Below are positions 34,063 to 44,546 of a stretch of DNA of 64,000 nucleotides, one piece after another (position 1 is the first letter of the stretch; each line of letters begins with the position of its first letter). Position numbers and translations under genes: made by a program. The notes below the pieces were generated by a model, which did no database searches, was not told the origin of the DNA, and saw only the letters and a program-made list of their open reading frames with translations. This DNA is from Catenaria anguillulae PL171 (lineage: Eukaryota > Blastocladiomycota > Blastocladiomycetes > Blastocladiales > Catenariaceae): the NCBI GenBank assembly GCA_002102555.1, contig MCFL01000006.1:62001-126000 (forward strand), read 5' to 3'.

Positions 34063-35224
34063 GACATATTGACATTGTGTCAAAGCTTAATGCATTACAA
34101 TACACAAACAACACTCTCACGTCCCGAAGCACTGATGACAATGCCTGCATGCCTGGATTTGGCGACGACGAGACAGTGATGGTAAGGAGGCAGGCAGCCC
34201 CCATCGCAGCCTGCTTCAGCGCGATTACATGCCCCTCCATAAAGAAGCAGCGGCAAGTGAACCAACCAAAATCTTTCAGCACCTCATTCATGGCCCTGGC
34301 ATCGCATGAGCCCGAACCGACTCGCCCCGCCCAGCAATTAAGTCTTTGCCATCGACCTTGCGATAAAGATTGCCGCTTGGTCTTCTATTGCCATTCCAAT
34401 CACGCCATTGAACTTGAGCCGTGTTTTTACCTTGTTGCCGACCAACCTTGACCTTTCCACCTCAAATGAGTCGATTTTCGTTGGTGAGCGAGACTTCAAG
34501 AACAACGCAAACCTAGGCATGCTCCTACCTCGTCAACCATCAAGTACCTGTATCAAGTCATGGTCAAGAGGGGGCAGGAGAACCAGGAGCCATTGAATGC
34601 GCTACCGGCCGAAAAATCGCCACAGGTACTGCGATCGGAACAGTACAGTGTGTCCCCACGCCCAAGCACCTCATGTCCGAGCCGGAGAAGAGGAGAGGCA
34701 GCGGTGGATTGCGAATGTTGCTCAATAAGCGCCAACCAGGAGGTCGAGCCCTGGCAGCGTACGTGGCCAGGTCCGAGGCAACAAGAGTGTGAGTGGGAAC
34801 CACTTTACCTTTAGAATTGTCTCAGAAGACTCCGTGTGTTCGGGTAACGTACATCAGGTCCAGAATGCTGACCAGAAACTGGCCATGATGGTATGCACCC
34901 GTTGAAGGCATTGACGTGGGACGTGAGGTTTCCCGAATAAAGGAGCACGCAATCAACCTATACATGGTTGGCGGGAAATACTTCTTTGTCAACGCCCATT
35001 TCCACCTGTCGACTTCCTCAGGTTGAGCCCGCACGAGGCGACTGGGAGGGGGAGGGTCGAATGACATTCGCGATTATTGCATCCTAACGGCCGTTCGATG
35101 GTTTTCGGTCCAGTCCGATTTCAGTCCAACCGCATTTAAACGATCCACGATAGGAAAAACACACGGGTGTCTTGCAATTACATACATACAGAGCTACTAC
35201 GTACTGAGCCAGAAACACAACCAC
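34063..35224. other. Convergent intergenic region, no gene seen
   Basis: 3' flanks of the FERRY3 homologue (+) and RAT1 (-). All ORFs are shorter than 130 codons and lack recognisable motifs or splice-linked partners. Confidence 0.45.
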
Positions 35225-38200
35225 TTAACGGCCCGACGGCGGCCCTCCTCCCCTCTGCAGATTCCTGCTCCAAGCCAAGTTGCCCGGCGGCGGTCGTTGC
35301 TGTTGCTGCTGCTGCTGCTGCTGTTGCTGTTGCGGTGCCGATGCCGACGACGTTGGCGGGGGACCAGGCGGCCGCATAGGCACGCCAATGGGGGTACCAC
35401 GCGGCTGGGCCTGCTGCGCTTGCCGTTGCGCGAGCAACTGTTGCTGTAACTGCAGTTGCAGCGCAAGCATTTGAGCGTGCTGCTGGCCACCGCCCGCGGG
35501 AATGGATGGCGCAGCGAACTGAGGAGCCGCTGCCGGTGCAGGTGCAGGAGCCGAGGGCGCGTTGGAGCGCGGCTGGTTGCCGCGAGAGTTGCCATGCGAG
35601 TATCCACCTGAGCCGTGCCCTCGGTTGCCGCCATTGTACCCGCCCTCGTAGCGGCCGCCACGGTCGCCACCGCGGTTGTCGTAGTTCGAGTTGTCGTTGT
35701 AGCCGCCTTGGTATCCTTGGTTTCCACCCCGGTAACCATCGTGCGACTGCCCACCGTTCCACGAATTCCGTTGCTGCTGCTGTCGATGGTCGCCGTGGTA
35801 CCCTCCCTGATACCCACCTCCACCATACCTGCCGCGGTCGTGGGTCTGTTGCTGCTGCCCACCGCCGTACTGATCTCGGTGGCCACGATCATTGTAACCG
35901 CCATAACCGCCCCGTCCACGCGAATCGTACTGGCGGCCACGATCCTCATTCGAATTGCGGCCGCGATCCTCGTACGAGTTGCGGCTCCCACCGCCATGTT
36001 GTTGGTACCCACCGTCGCGCTCGCCGCCATGGCCGTACCCACCACCACGCCCGCCCTGGTACTGACCGCGCTGCTGCGCCATCCTTTCGCGCTCTTGCTG
36101 GACATTGACCCCGGGCGGCGGAACCAGCCGAACGTGCGTAAACTTTTCGGCCATGACGTGCGGGTTGCGGCCCCTCGTCTTTCTAAATGAGCCCTCGATT
36201 TCGCCCCATGACAAGTTGGACCTCGGTGTCTTGACGCCCTTGAGCAGCCCGGGAACAAACTCGCTGTGTTTGTAGTTTGGGTGGCGGTACACGACGGAAA
36301 TGGCCTTGTTGTTCTTGATGGGCAACATGGTCGACGTGTGGTTCGGGAATGGCGGCAGCAAGGTGGCGCCAGGGAAGCACGCGCGCGGGTCGGCAATGAC
36401 TTGGCCGGCAATGTGCGCTTGCTGCATGGGAAGGTCGATCCACGTTCCATCGACGTCGGCACCCGTGACGGTCGTGGTACCCGATTTGGCCGACTTTGAG
36501 TAGGCCATGCACATGGTTGGGAAGAGCGGGTTGGCGTGCGAGACCATCATGACCTCTTGCCCGAGCGTGTTCAAGAACCGGTCCTCCTCGGTCAGTAACG
36601 GGTACAGCGGCGCCATGGCTGCCAGCAGCCGCTTCTCGTCAATGAATGGTAACAGTGCGACTCCCTGCCAAAGCATGGTCTTGCCATTCAAATCAATGAC
36701 AAACTCGGTCGGGTAAAAGTCGATAATCTCGGAATCCTCTTGTGTCATCAAGTCATGGAACACGCTCGGAATGTGCGCCTTGGACGCCGCGGGGAACACG
36801 CCCATGAGCTGCTCGATCGGCTTGAAGGGTGTGCCCAACTCGAACGTGACAGTATCGCCGAGTTGATCAATGTCCATAATGTCCGAGGCAAACGGAGCGT
36901 AATGGTACGGGTAGTACCACTTCCACGAGGGGCAACCCTTGATGTAATAGTGCAACACCCAACACAAGCCAATCACGTACTCATGGCCCACCTTGCGACG
37001 CATGTCGATGCTTGAATCGCCAAACTTGTCGGCATAGTACCGCTCAATGTACCCTGGCGCACCGAGATCGGCATTGCCAGACTTGAACTTGCGGTTTTGA
37101 GCCAGCAACTCGGCCTTGGTCAGCGCGACAACGGACACGTCTGAATCGGGTACATCTGAATCCTCCACCTCATCTTCGGGCTCAACCTCGGGCTCGTCAA
37201 CGTAGGCCATGGGGTCATCAACCTGGTCGTCGTCGGCGGTCGGTTCGCCTTCGAGCTTCTTGGCGGGCGGCTCCAACTCGTTGGGCTCCTCGTCAATGTG
37301 CGCCTCGGACGCCGTGCGCTTTGCGGCGGTGGCCGCTTCGGTTTTTGACTGGCTCTTCCGCCCGAGCGGCTGCGCGAGGGCTTGCACGTCAAACGTGGCA
37401 TTGCGGAATTGCACCAAGGTGGAATTGTCCGACTTGTCCTTGATGTCAGTGACATGCATCCCCGATCCGGCAATCGACACAGGCGCGTCAGCTGCGGATG
37501 CCTCATCTTGCTCCTCTGCTTGCTGCTCCATGTACTTGTCGTCGGCGTACTTGCTCGTCGACTCGGACCGCGCAATCCCTTGCTCGGCCTCATTCGCAAG
37601 ATCCACCTCCATCTTGCGCAACTTCTTTTCAATCTTTTCGGCCTCGTGCAAATCACCAGCCGCGCGCAAGTCGTTGACCTTGTCGTAAAGCTTGAGCATC
37701 TTGTCCATGTCGTCCTTGGAGTAGCCGAAATCCTTGTACCGATGGTACTGCTTTTTGCGGTTCGAGTCGTGGTACTCGCGTTCCTTGTGCTCGCGGGCAT
37801 GGAAGATGTCAGATTCGTGGCGGGCGAGATCTTCAAAGATGTACTGGACACGTTCGAGGTTGAGGATGCCGTGCTCGGTAAGGTAGCCGCCCATGCGTTT
37901 GAGGTTAGTGCGGTACACGTCGGTAAGTAGGTCGATGGCACCTATACATGAACAAGTTGCACAACTTGTGAGATGCAGTCCAAAAATGCAAGACACTTGA
38001 CGGTAACGATTGTACCTTCACGAATCTCGAGCGCTGGATGGTGGGGCAGGAAATCGTTGCCCACGAAAAAGCAGATAAACACCCAATCGTCCAGCACACG
38101 CTCGAAGTCGAAATCAAACCCAACACGCTTGCCATCGAAATACAATTCGGCTTGCAAGTACTCGCGCATGACCGACACCTTAAAAAACAAGTAAGGATCG

Positions 38201-39233
38201 ATCCAATCGCTCTTATCCTTGGTTGCCAAAGCCATGGCCGTATTTTTGGCCTGCTGTTCCTTGAGCAAATTGGCGGGCAGCGGACGCTGGTTGCACCGGA
38301 AGGTAAAGTGTCCAAGCTGGCCGCAGCGGTCACATCCGCGGCTCTCGCGCTGGCGGCGGTCGATTTCGTACACGTCTTCACGGAGAATGAAGAAGTGGGG
38401 CTCGTGCGTGGCGAGGCCCAAGAAGATGAGGTCAGCGTCGAGACCGTAGAGGACATGGTGCGTGTTTGGGTCGTAGTGCGGGTCGCAGCGCTGGCGGCGG
38501 ATGTAGTCCATGACTTTATGCTCGCCCTCACCAGGAACACTCGCATCCGACATGAGCACCTTGAGATTGCGCCAGCCAGGGTGGGTGTTGAGGCGATGTT
38601 GCACATAATAGCGCAGGGCGACGACCAGGTTCGCCATAAAGGGTGTGCCCGGCGTGATACAGTTGGAGTCAAACTTTTCACCAGGAGCAGAAATATCGGC
38701 AAACGGGTTTTCTTCGACTGTGCGAGTTTAGCGAAAGGTCAAATGTGAGCATGAGGTTGGACACACGCAAAAACCCAGTGCACGCAAGACGGCAATAACA
38801 TGAATGACGTACGTGTCCTTGCGAAAACCTCCTCTTCCACAGCCCTTGCCATGGCCGCATCCTGGGCAGCCCTGAAACGACGACTGCGCTGCTGGTTCAT
38901 CTTTGCGCGCGGAGCAACGCCGTCGACGGCCATGTACACGAGCTTGCGGGGGCGGACCATGGCCATGAGGCGGTCAATGTATTCAAAGATGGCGATGAAC
39001 ATGTCGTCGACCGTCTCAGGTGCGGGCCTGCCATCGGACGGGCGGCAGCACGGATGGATGATGCCGTTCATGTCGAGGTAGAGGTTGTCAAACTCGTAGC
39101 CGTTGGGGTTTGGCAGCGAAAAGTCGACAGGAATGGTGACGCCATTGATTTCTGTGGGCTGAATCTCGATGACCTTGCTGGTGACCCGCGGGTACCGGCT
39201 CTGCAGCCAGCGGAAAAGCGACGGGACTCCCAT
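35225..39233 (-). CDS. RAT1: 5'-3' exoribonuclease Rat1/Xrn2
   Basis: Three exons: 39233-38813, 38717-38016 and 37941-35225, introns 95 and 74 nt; 1,279 residues. Start [15 protein letters not shown] is the invariant XRN start. Active-site motifs are intact: [72 protein letters not shown] and [20 protein letters not shown]. The CCHC knuckle [14 protein letters not shown] and the length place it with nuclear Rat1/Xrn2 rather than cytoplasmic Xrn1. Rat1 trims rRNA and snoRNA 5' ends and drives torpedo termination of RNA polymerase II. The last 260 residues are a Gly/Arg/Tyr/Gln-rich tail ([19 protein letters not shown]-like blocks) followed by a Gln/Pro-rich end including an 11-residue poly-Gln, longer than usual for the family. 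Both introns were placed by matching the conserved blocks across the junctions. Confidence 0.95.
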
Positions 39234-39657
39234 CGTTGATGCTGACCTTGTTGATGATTCCGGGAGGTGGACTGGTGGAGGGAGCGGCACGGGAATGCGC
39301 TCCTGGCTGGAGGTCGGAGGGCCGAAAGTGGATGAATGGATGCGTCGAATGGATTCCGCACAATTACAATTCCAATGGCGTTATTGACATGGTATGGTAT
39401 GGTATGGTATGGCAAAGACACATCGAAGACATGCACCTCTGACTGTGTGCCGAGGCAGACGTCAAAGTGTTCACGTAGCAACACATCACGTGAGATCGCC
39501 AAACAAGGCCGAGCTGAGCAGATCAGAGCCGTCGTCAATGTGTGCTCAGTCCATTCATTGACCATATTGCAGTCAATGCCCGTCATCCATCCATCCATCC
39601 ATCACAAACGGCTCGCTGTCCCAACGTCCAAAAGATTGCACACGCAGCACCATCGCA
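39234..39657. promoter_or_regulatory. Bidirectional promoter region of RAT1 and UTP18
   Basis: 424 nt between two divergent starts. It contains a (TGGTA)n run at about 39390-39412 and a (CATC)n run at about 39585-39602. No TATA box was seen. Confidence 0.5.
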
Positions 39658-41441
39658 ATGAAAGGAAAATCCGCCGCCGCATCCAACCCCAAAGTAAGGT
39701 CCAAATCCAAGAAGCGCCCCGCCTCGGGCTCATTCGACGATCCCGACCTCTCGTCCTCGTCCGACCTCGACGATCTCCTCTTCTTCACAGACACCACAAA
39801 GGCCTCGTCCGAGGACCAGGACGCCGCCACGGGCTCCTCGGCCCAGGTTCTGCAGCCGCCCGCGAAAAAGAAGGCAAAATGGCATGATGACGACGACGAA
39901 TCGACCCTCGTCCAGCTCACGCAAACCAACCGCCTGCGCAAGCTCCGCAAAACGGTGGATGATGATGTCGTTACGGGCGCTGAACTCTCGACTCGTCTCG
40001 CTTCACACTTTACCGCCACATCGGCCGCGACCAAGGGCGGATCCACTCCGTCGTGGGCAATGACACCGTCAGCCAAGCGCGAAGTCAAGAAGGAGCGGGC
40101 CGAAAAGGCAAAGAAGCGGAAGTTGGCCGCATTGGTTGCTGGAAAGGCGCTCTTGGATCCAGCAGCAGCCAACACCAAGTCTGGCGCGCCCGGTGCATCC
40201 ATCATTGTGCCCTCGGACCCCATCTTTGACATGGACGAGTTTGAGCCCGTGTATGCCCCTCCGACTCGGATGACGATGGCGACGAGGGTGAAGACATTGA
40301 TTACCTCGACGACAATTCATCCGCATCGCTCCTCGCATCCACGGCGCCGCTTCTGCGCCGCTCCGCTACGCACCTGCCCAAGGACCAGCTCAGTGTTGCC
40401 CGCCTGCCCAATTTGACCTACACCCACTCGTCGGTCGTATCGTCTGTCAAGTTCCACCCCACCGCCAACGTGCTCCTCACCGCAGGCTTGGATAAGACAT
40501 TGCGCTTGTCGCAGGTCAACGGCCGTGACAACCCGATCCTCTCGCGCGTGCACTTCCCCGACCTGCCCGTCCATTCGCTTGCCATTCATCCCGATGGTAC
40601 CCACGTCGTTGTCACGGGCCGTCGCAACTATGCCTACAACTACCATTTGGAGACGGGCGCCATTACGCGGCTTCCGCCCATTCCCCATTTGGGCGACAAC
40701 ATCTTGCCGTCGCTCGAGCACATGCATCAGTCGCCGTCGGGCAAGTATCTCGCGTTCCTCGGCGGATCGGGCAACATTGTCTTGATTGATGCCGCCACGC
40801 ACAAGTGGGTGTGCAACTTGAAGATGAATGGCAGTCTACGGGCAATCAGCTGGGTCACGGACAATGTCTTGACGAGTATCGGCGGCGACGGCGTCGTGTA
40901 TGTGTGGGATATTGCAGAGCGGAGGTGTTTGGCCAAGTGGGCTGATCACGGCGGGTTCAAGAATGGCGCGTTGGGCGTTGGCGGCGACGGCAGGTGGTTG
41001 GCCACCGGATCATATGCCGGCGTGGTCAATGTGTACAAGAGCACGGGCGGTAGCGAGGCTGAGGAGCGGTTTGCCGCATTGAATGGTTCTTCTTCAAGTG
41101 CGACAAGTGGCAAGGGCCTGTTGTCGTCGACCAAACCCGCTGCCTCACCCGTGGCGTGCATGTCGCTGGCAAAGTCGTTGACCAACCTCACGACACCCGT
41201 GTTCAAGGTTGGATTCAACCACGACGCTCAAGTTATGGCCATGTTTTCGCGGGCAAAGAAGGATCAGTTCAAGCTGGTGCATTTGCCGTCATGCACCGTC
41301 TTCGCAAATTGGCCTACCAACCGCACGCCCTTGTCGTATGTCCAGTGCTACGACTTTTCGCCCAACAGTGCTTTGGTCGCCATTGGAAACGACAAGGGGC
41401 GCGTGCTGTTGTACAATTTGAAGGGTTATCCGCGGTACTAG
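39658..41441 (+). CDS. UTP18: UTP18, U3 snoRNP WD40 protein (apparent frameshift)
   Basis: The first 200 codons (39658 to about 40258) encode the basic/acidic UTP18 N-terminus: KKKAKWHDDDDESTLVQL, RLRKLRKTVDDDVVTG, then FDMDEFEPVYAP. The reading frame then changes and continues SDSDDDGDEGEDIDYL, THLPKDQLSVARLPN and the WD40 domain (SVKFHPTANVLLTAGLDKTL, VVYVWDIAERRCLAKW, NDKGRVLLYNLKGYPRY) to the stop at 41441. A one-base loss in the C4 run at 40256-40259 would explain it. A 38-nt GT-AG intron (40249-40286) would also restore frame but is shorter than any other intron here and would delete the conserved acidic run. UTP18 is a UtpB-subcomplex component of the small-subunit processome in the nucleolus and recruits the exosome cofactor Mtr4 through its N-terminus. 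Confidence 0.88.
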
Positions 41442-41803
41442 ATGTGATGTGGTGGTATATATGGTTGGTAGGATTCATTTTTCCTTTTGCTTGCTTGGCC
41501 ATCTTGCCCTTTCTTCGTGTTGTGAGCGACTTCCCGAGAGAACTTGCTCAGAGGGAAACTCCTGCTTTCCATTGCCCTTTCGCCAAGACCGCTCCAGATT
41601 GCTCAGGTATTTACTGAACACTCCTACTTGTCAAGCACACTCAAATTCGCCCATGAACAACTCCATTCATGTCCCAGCAACAGACACTGTTACACATCAG
41701 CGATCATACGACACCATGCCCGCAATCTCGCGACACATCATACTTATGCCAGGCCACGAGTCCAGTTAACAGCCCCATCGCTCACATCTTCGCAATCATC
41801 AAG

Positions 41804-42544
41804 ATGAACCTGACCGCCTCGACCCGCTCCTTTCGAACCCACGCATATCCCGGTCTCCAGCAAGCTTCCCTAGTGTCCCCCATCCCCCCGCCCCGCGAGT
41901 ACATCCCGCCCGACTTCCACCATGACAGGAACTTATTTGCCTCATCAACCTTCCCTGCCCGAACCCGCTCCCGCCGCAAGACGTCCCGACAATTTTGCGG
42001 CAATCGCCACCTGCGCTCCGCCATCTTGTCCCACCGCACGTTATGCTACCCTCCACCATCTACACTCGTATCCTCTCTCCACGACTCGAACGGCCAAGGC
42101 GACGACGATCCTGATCTTCTACATGAGCCGGGGTCCAAGATGATATCCGGTACGTTCCCGCCCATTTCTATGACCGCTTCTCGGCATGCTCACGAGCGAG
42201 ATGATTACATGGTGCAGGAAAAGCAGAAGGTCAACAACAACGTCACCGAGTATCCTGAGCAAGGCGAGACGGCCATTGGTGACACCGTCGACGAACCACG
42301 CAAGCTGACATTCTGTGATGTTCCCGTCAGTTTCGTTGCACCCCACGACCCCATCCCTGAGTACCCAAAGATGTTTGCCATCACTTATATAACGGGCGAA
42401 AACAACCCTTGGCAGGCATGCCAGCATCGTCACGAATGGTGCCCATGCTTTCAACGCCGACGAATGGTGCCCATGCTTTCAACGCCGACGAATGGTGCCC
42501 ATGCTTTCAACGCCGTCACCTTCAATTGGGCATGCACCTTCTAG
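41804..42544 (+). CDS. Hypothetical protein ORF
   Basis: Open frame of about 246 codons from ATG 41804 (open back to 41669). No domain is recognised. The middle is coding-like (SSLHDSNGQGDDDPDLLHEP, EPRKLTFCDVPVSFVAPHDP), but the end runs through a 28-bp tandem repeat, which shifts frame with each copy, so the true C-terminus may differ or be spliced. No TATA box or clear splice partner was found. Confidence 0.35.
   Translation: MNLTASTRSFRTHAYPGLQQASLVSPIPPPREYIPPDFHHDRNLFASSTFPARTRSRRKTSRQFCGNRHLRSAILSHRTLCYPPPSTLVSSLHDSNGQGDDDPDLLHEPGSKMISGTFPPISMTASRHAHERDDYMVQEKQKVNNNVTEYPEQGETAIGDTVDEPRKLTFCDVPVSFVAPHDPIPEYPKMFAITYITGENNPWQACQHRHEWCPCFQRRRMVPMLSTPTNGAHAFNAVTFNWACTF
42433..42516. repeat. 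28-bp direct repeat, three adjacent copies
   Basis: Unit cgaatggtgcccatgctttc plus aacgccga, at 42433-42460, 42461-42488 and 42489-42516. The first two copies are identical; the third differs only at the final base. There are no spacers. The unit length is not a multiple of three. Confidence 0.97.
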
Positions 42545-42605
42545 TGCCTTGGTTTCGCTTTTCGTTCCTGACACTTTCAATTCCCAAACGCATCAGGAGA
42601 CAGCA

Positions 42606-43346
42606 ATGACAAGCCCCAAGCTCAACATCCTTGAGGAGGGTATGGATCCATTTATTCCCGACTCGACGGGCCCAATCAACGAAGAGTTTGATCAGTTCAG
42701 CTTCAGATGCAACAGTGCGATGTTCCTAGGGTACGTTCAACTTTTGCGGTCATTACATCCACCAAACCATTTCAGACGGCCCGCCATGTTCCTGTTTCCC
42801 AGGCTGCAAAGTGTTTGAGTATGCGCACCCTGCCGTCGGCCGTGCAGTACTCTGGCGCTTTCCTGGACGACGAGACGGTTTTTTTTTTTGGCCAATGTTC
42901 AAGGGACATGGATCAAGCTTGAGCAATGCGACACGACTCGTGTACGCATGATTCCTACCGCAAGAGAGTTGTTGATCGGGCATGCAAGTGTGGTGATTCA
43001 GGGTACAAAGCTATGTTCTGGAAAACATGTGTCTGTATGCCCAACCCTTCTCATGCCGCATCCATATGACTCCTTTTATGCAGCCGGGCCATGTGGGTCC
43101 ATTTATTGGCTGCAGCAAGTTTTGCACTTTGATACGCCATGCAGCTTGTCCCCGAGAACATACATGCGTTCACACTTGTTTTTTTTTTTCCAACTCAATG
43201 GTCGAACGGCTATGTACGGAGGCATGAGATGGCGTGGAAGAATGGCCGGATTGTGTCCATCTCCGATCCAGTTTCGGTCAAATGGTCTATTCATTGGTTG
43301 CCCCGAAAATGAACCTGTAAGCCGACGTACCGTCCGAGCTTCTTAA
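42606..43346 (+). pseudogene. Possible small or decayed Cys-rich gene
   Basis: An ATG at 42606 opens MTSPKLNILEEGMDPFIPDS, then QFSFRCNSAMFLG before a donor-like GTACGT (42731). Downstream the same frame is open from about 42848 to 43346. Neighbouring frames carry Cys-rich stretches (PPCSCFPGCKVFEYAHP, GPFIGCSKFCTLIRHAAC). Two poly-T tracts (42879 and 43180) interrupt. No single frame or splice model gives a convincing protein, so decay or chance are both possible. Confidence 0.22.
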
Positions 43347-44470
43347 TAGTTCCCACTGTACTTGTTACGTGTGCTCTGTACTCAGCTTCCACTGCAGTCG
43401 ACGTGGTGGCTCCGAGTCGCACCAAGCGCAACCCGAGTGGAACGTGGTCGAAGTCTGGACTGCAAGGGGACGCTGCCGAAAAAGTGTGACGGTCGCTATC
43501 CTTCGAGCACTCATGGGGAGTCCAGGTCAGTCTGGATTCTCGCCCAATGCATGCATGCCAGCAGACCAATTCAAGCGAGGCCACAAGTCATATGCATACA
43601 GCACACCGCAGCTGCCACATGAGCAGAGCTTGGATGGAAGCTAGAACGCGTCTCTGTGAGACAATCGAACGCAGACTTGACCATGTGCCCGTTTATCCGA
43701 TTGGTTGGATTCGGAAAGTGAGACGTGTGCGTGCGGAAGTGCTTGTTTGTTGCTAATTTTGAATGTGAGACCAGTCCACCCACGAGGCTCGCCCCACCCG
43801 ATCGCTCGTTTGGCGATCCCGAGGCCTGTTAATGGCGTGGTGAGGTCGTCGACTTATCGTATGCTTGCCATTGGCCCTGATATACGTTCCTAAATTATGG
43901 TCTCGCGGATGGGCTGGTGGCGGTGTGTGGCCAGCACAATATACAAATTTCATAACCAGCCGGCCTCCTCTCCAACTCTGTCCAATGCAACACATGATCC
44001 TCGGTCTCTCCAGTCCCAAGTCACCCTCCTCCCTCCCCGAGTCCACATTAAAATCTCCCCGTCGACCTTCTCAAGCGCAGCCCCGCCCCGCCCAGAGTGT
44101 CTTCCGCCTCGTCCCCACGAGGACACTATCCACTCCACCCGCACCTCGCTCGCTTAGCCACCAAGTACCAGTACCGGCTGTGTAATCCTTTCCAGACGGC
44201 ACCGTGTGCCTGTTCTCACCCAAGCAGCTCGCAGTGGCCGGCCGTCCCTGCCATCTGGAATCAACGCTCTTCTTGCCTTTGCCTGTTTTCGTGCGACACG
44301 ACCCCTGCAGCACTGGAAACGTCAATTTATTTACCACATCCGCAGACTTCAACGCTCGGTCGACATCGATCGAGAATTCTAAATCCATCAGGAAAAGCAG
44401 CGCAAGGTTGCCACTGCTTGCCTACTTGCTGGCCAGTGTCTCGCGTCCTCCGCTCCCACTGCTGCCCCAG
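43347..44470. other. Intergenic, no gene seen
   Basis: Only short ORFs without domains. The right end is the promoter of the zinc-finger gene. Confidence 0.4.
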
Positions 44471-44478
44471 TATAAAAG
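44471..44478 (+). promoter_or_regulatory. TATA box of the SFP1/JAZF1-like gene
   Basis: TATAAAAG, 76 nt before the chosen ATG (44547). An earlier in-frame ATG at 44505 lies only about 34 nt from the box, at or next to the expected transcription start. This favours 44547 as the translation start. Confidence 0.6.
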
Positions 44479-44546
44479 CGCTGCTCTTTCCTAGACCCGC
44501 ATGCATGTCACCAATCATTACTGAGTTCTTGCCTGATTCTATCATC

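Noticed and set aside
35197-36462. 421-residue minus-strand ORF in another frame of RAT1
   Set aside because: Ser/Thr/Arg-rich frame-shifted reading of the Rat1 Gly/Arg/Gln-rich tail.
40249-40286. Genuine 38-nt intron in UTP18 as the default model
   Set aside because: It is much shorter than all other introns (60-352 nt) and would remove conserved-looking acidic sequence; a one-base error is simpler. Kept as an alternative.
42433-42516. CRISPR array
   Set aside because: The 28-bp repeats are directly adjacent with no spacers, and the DNA is eukaryotic.
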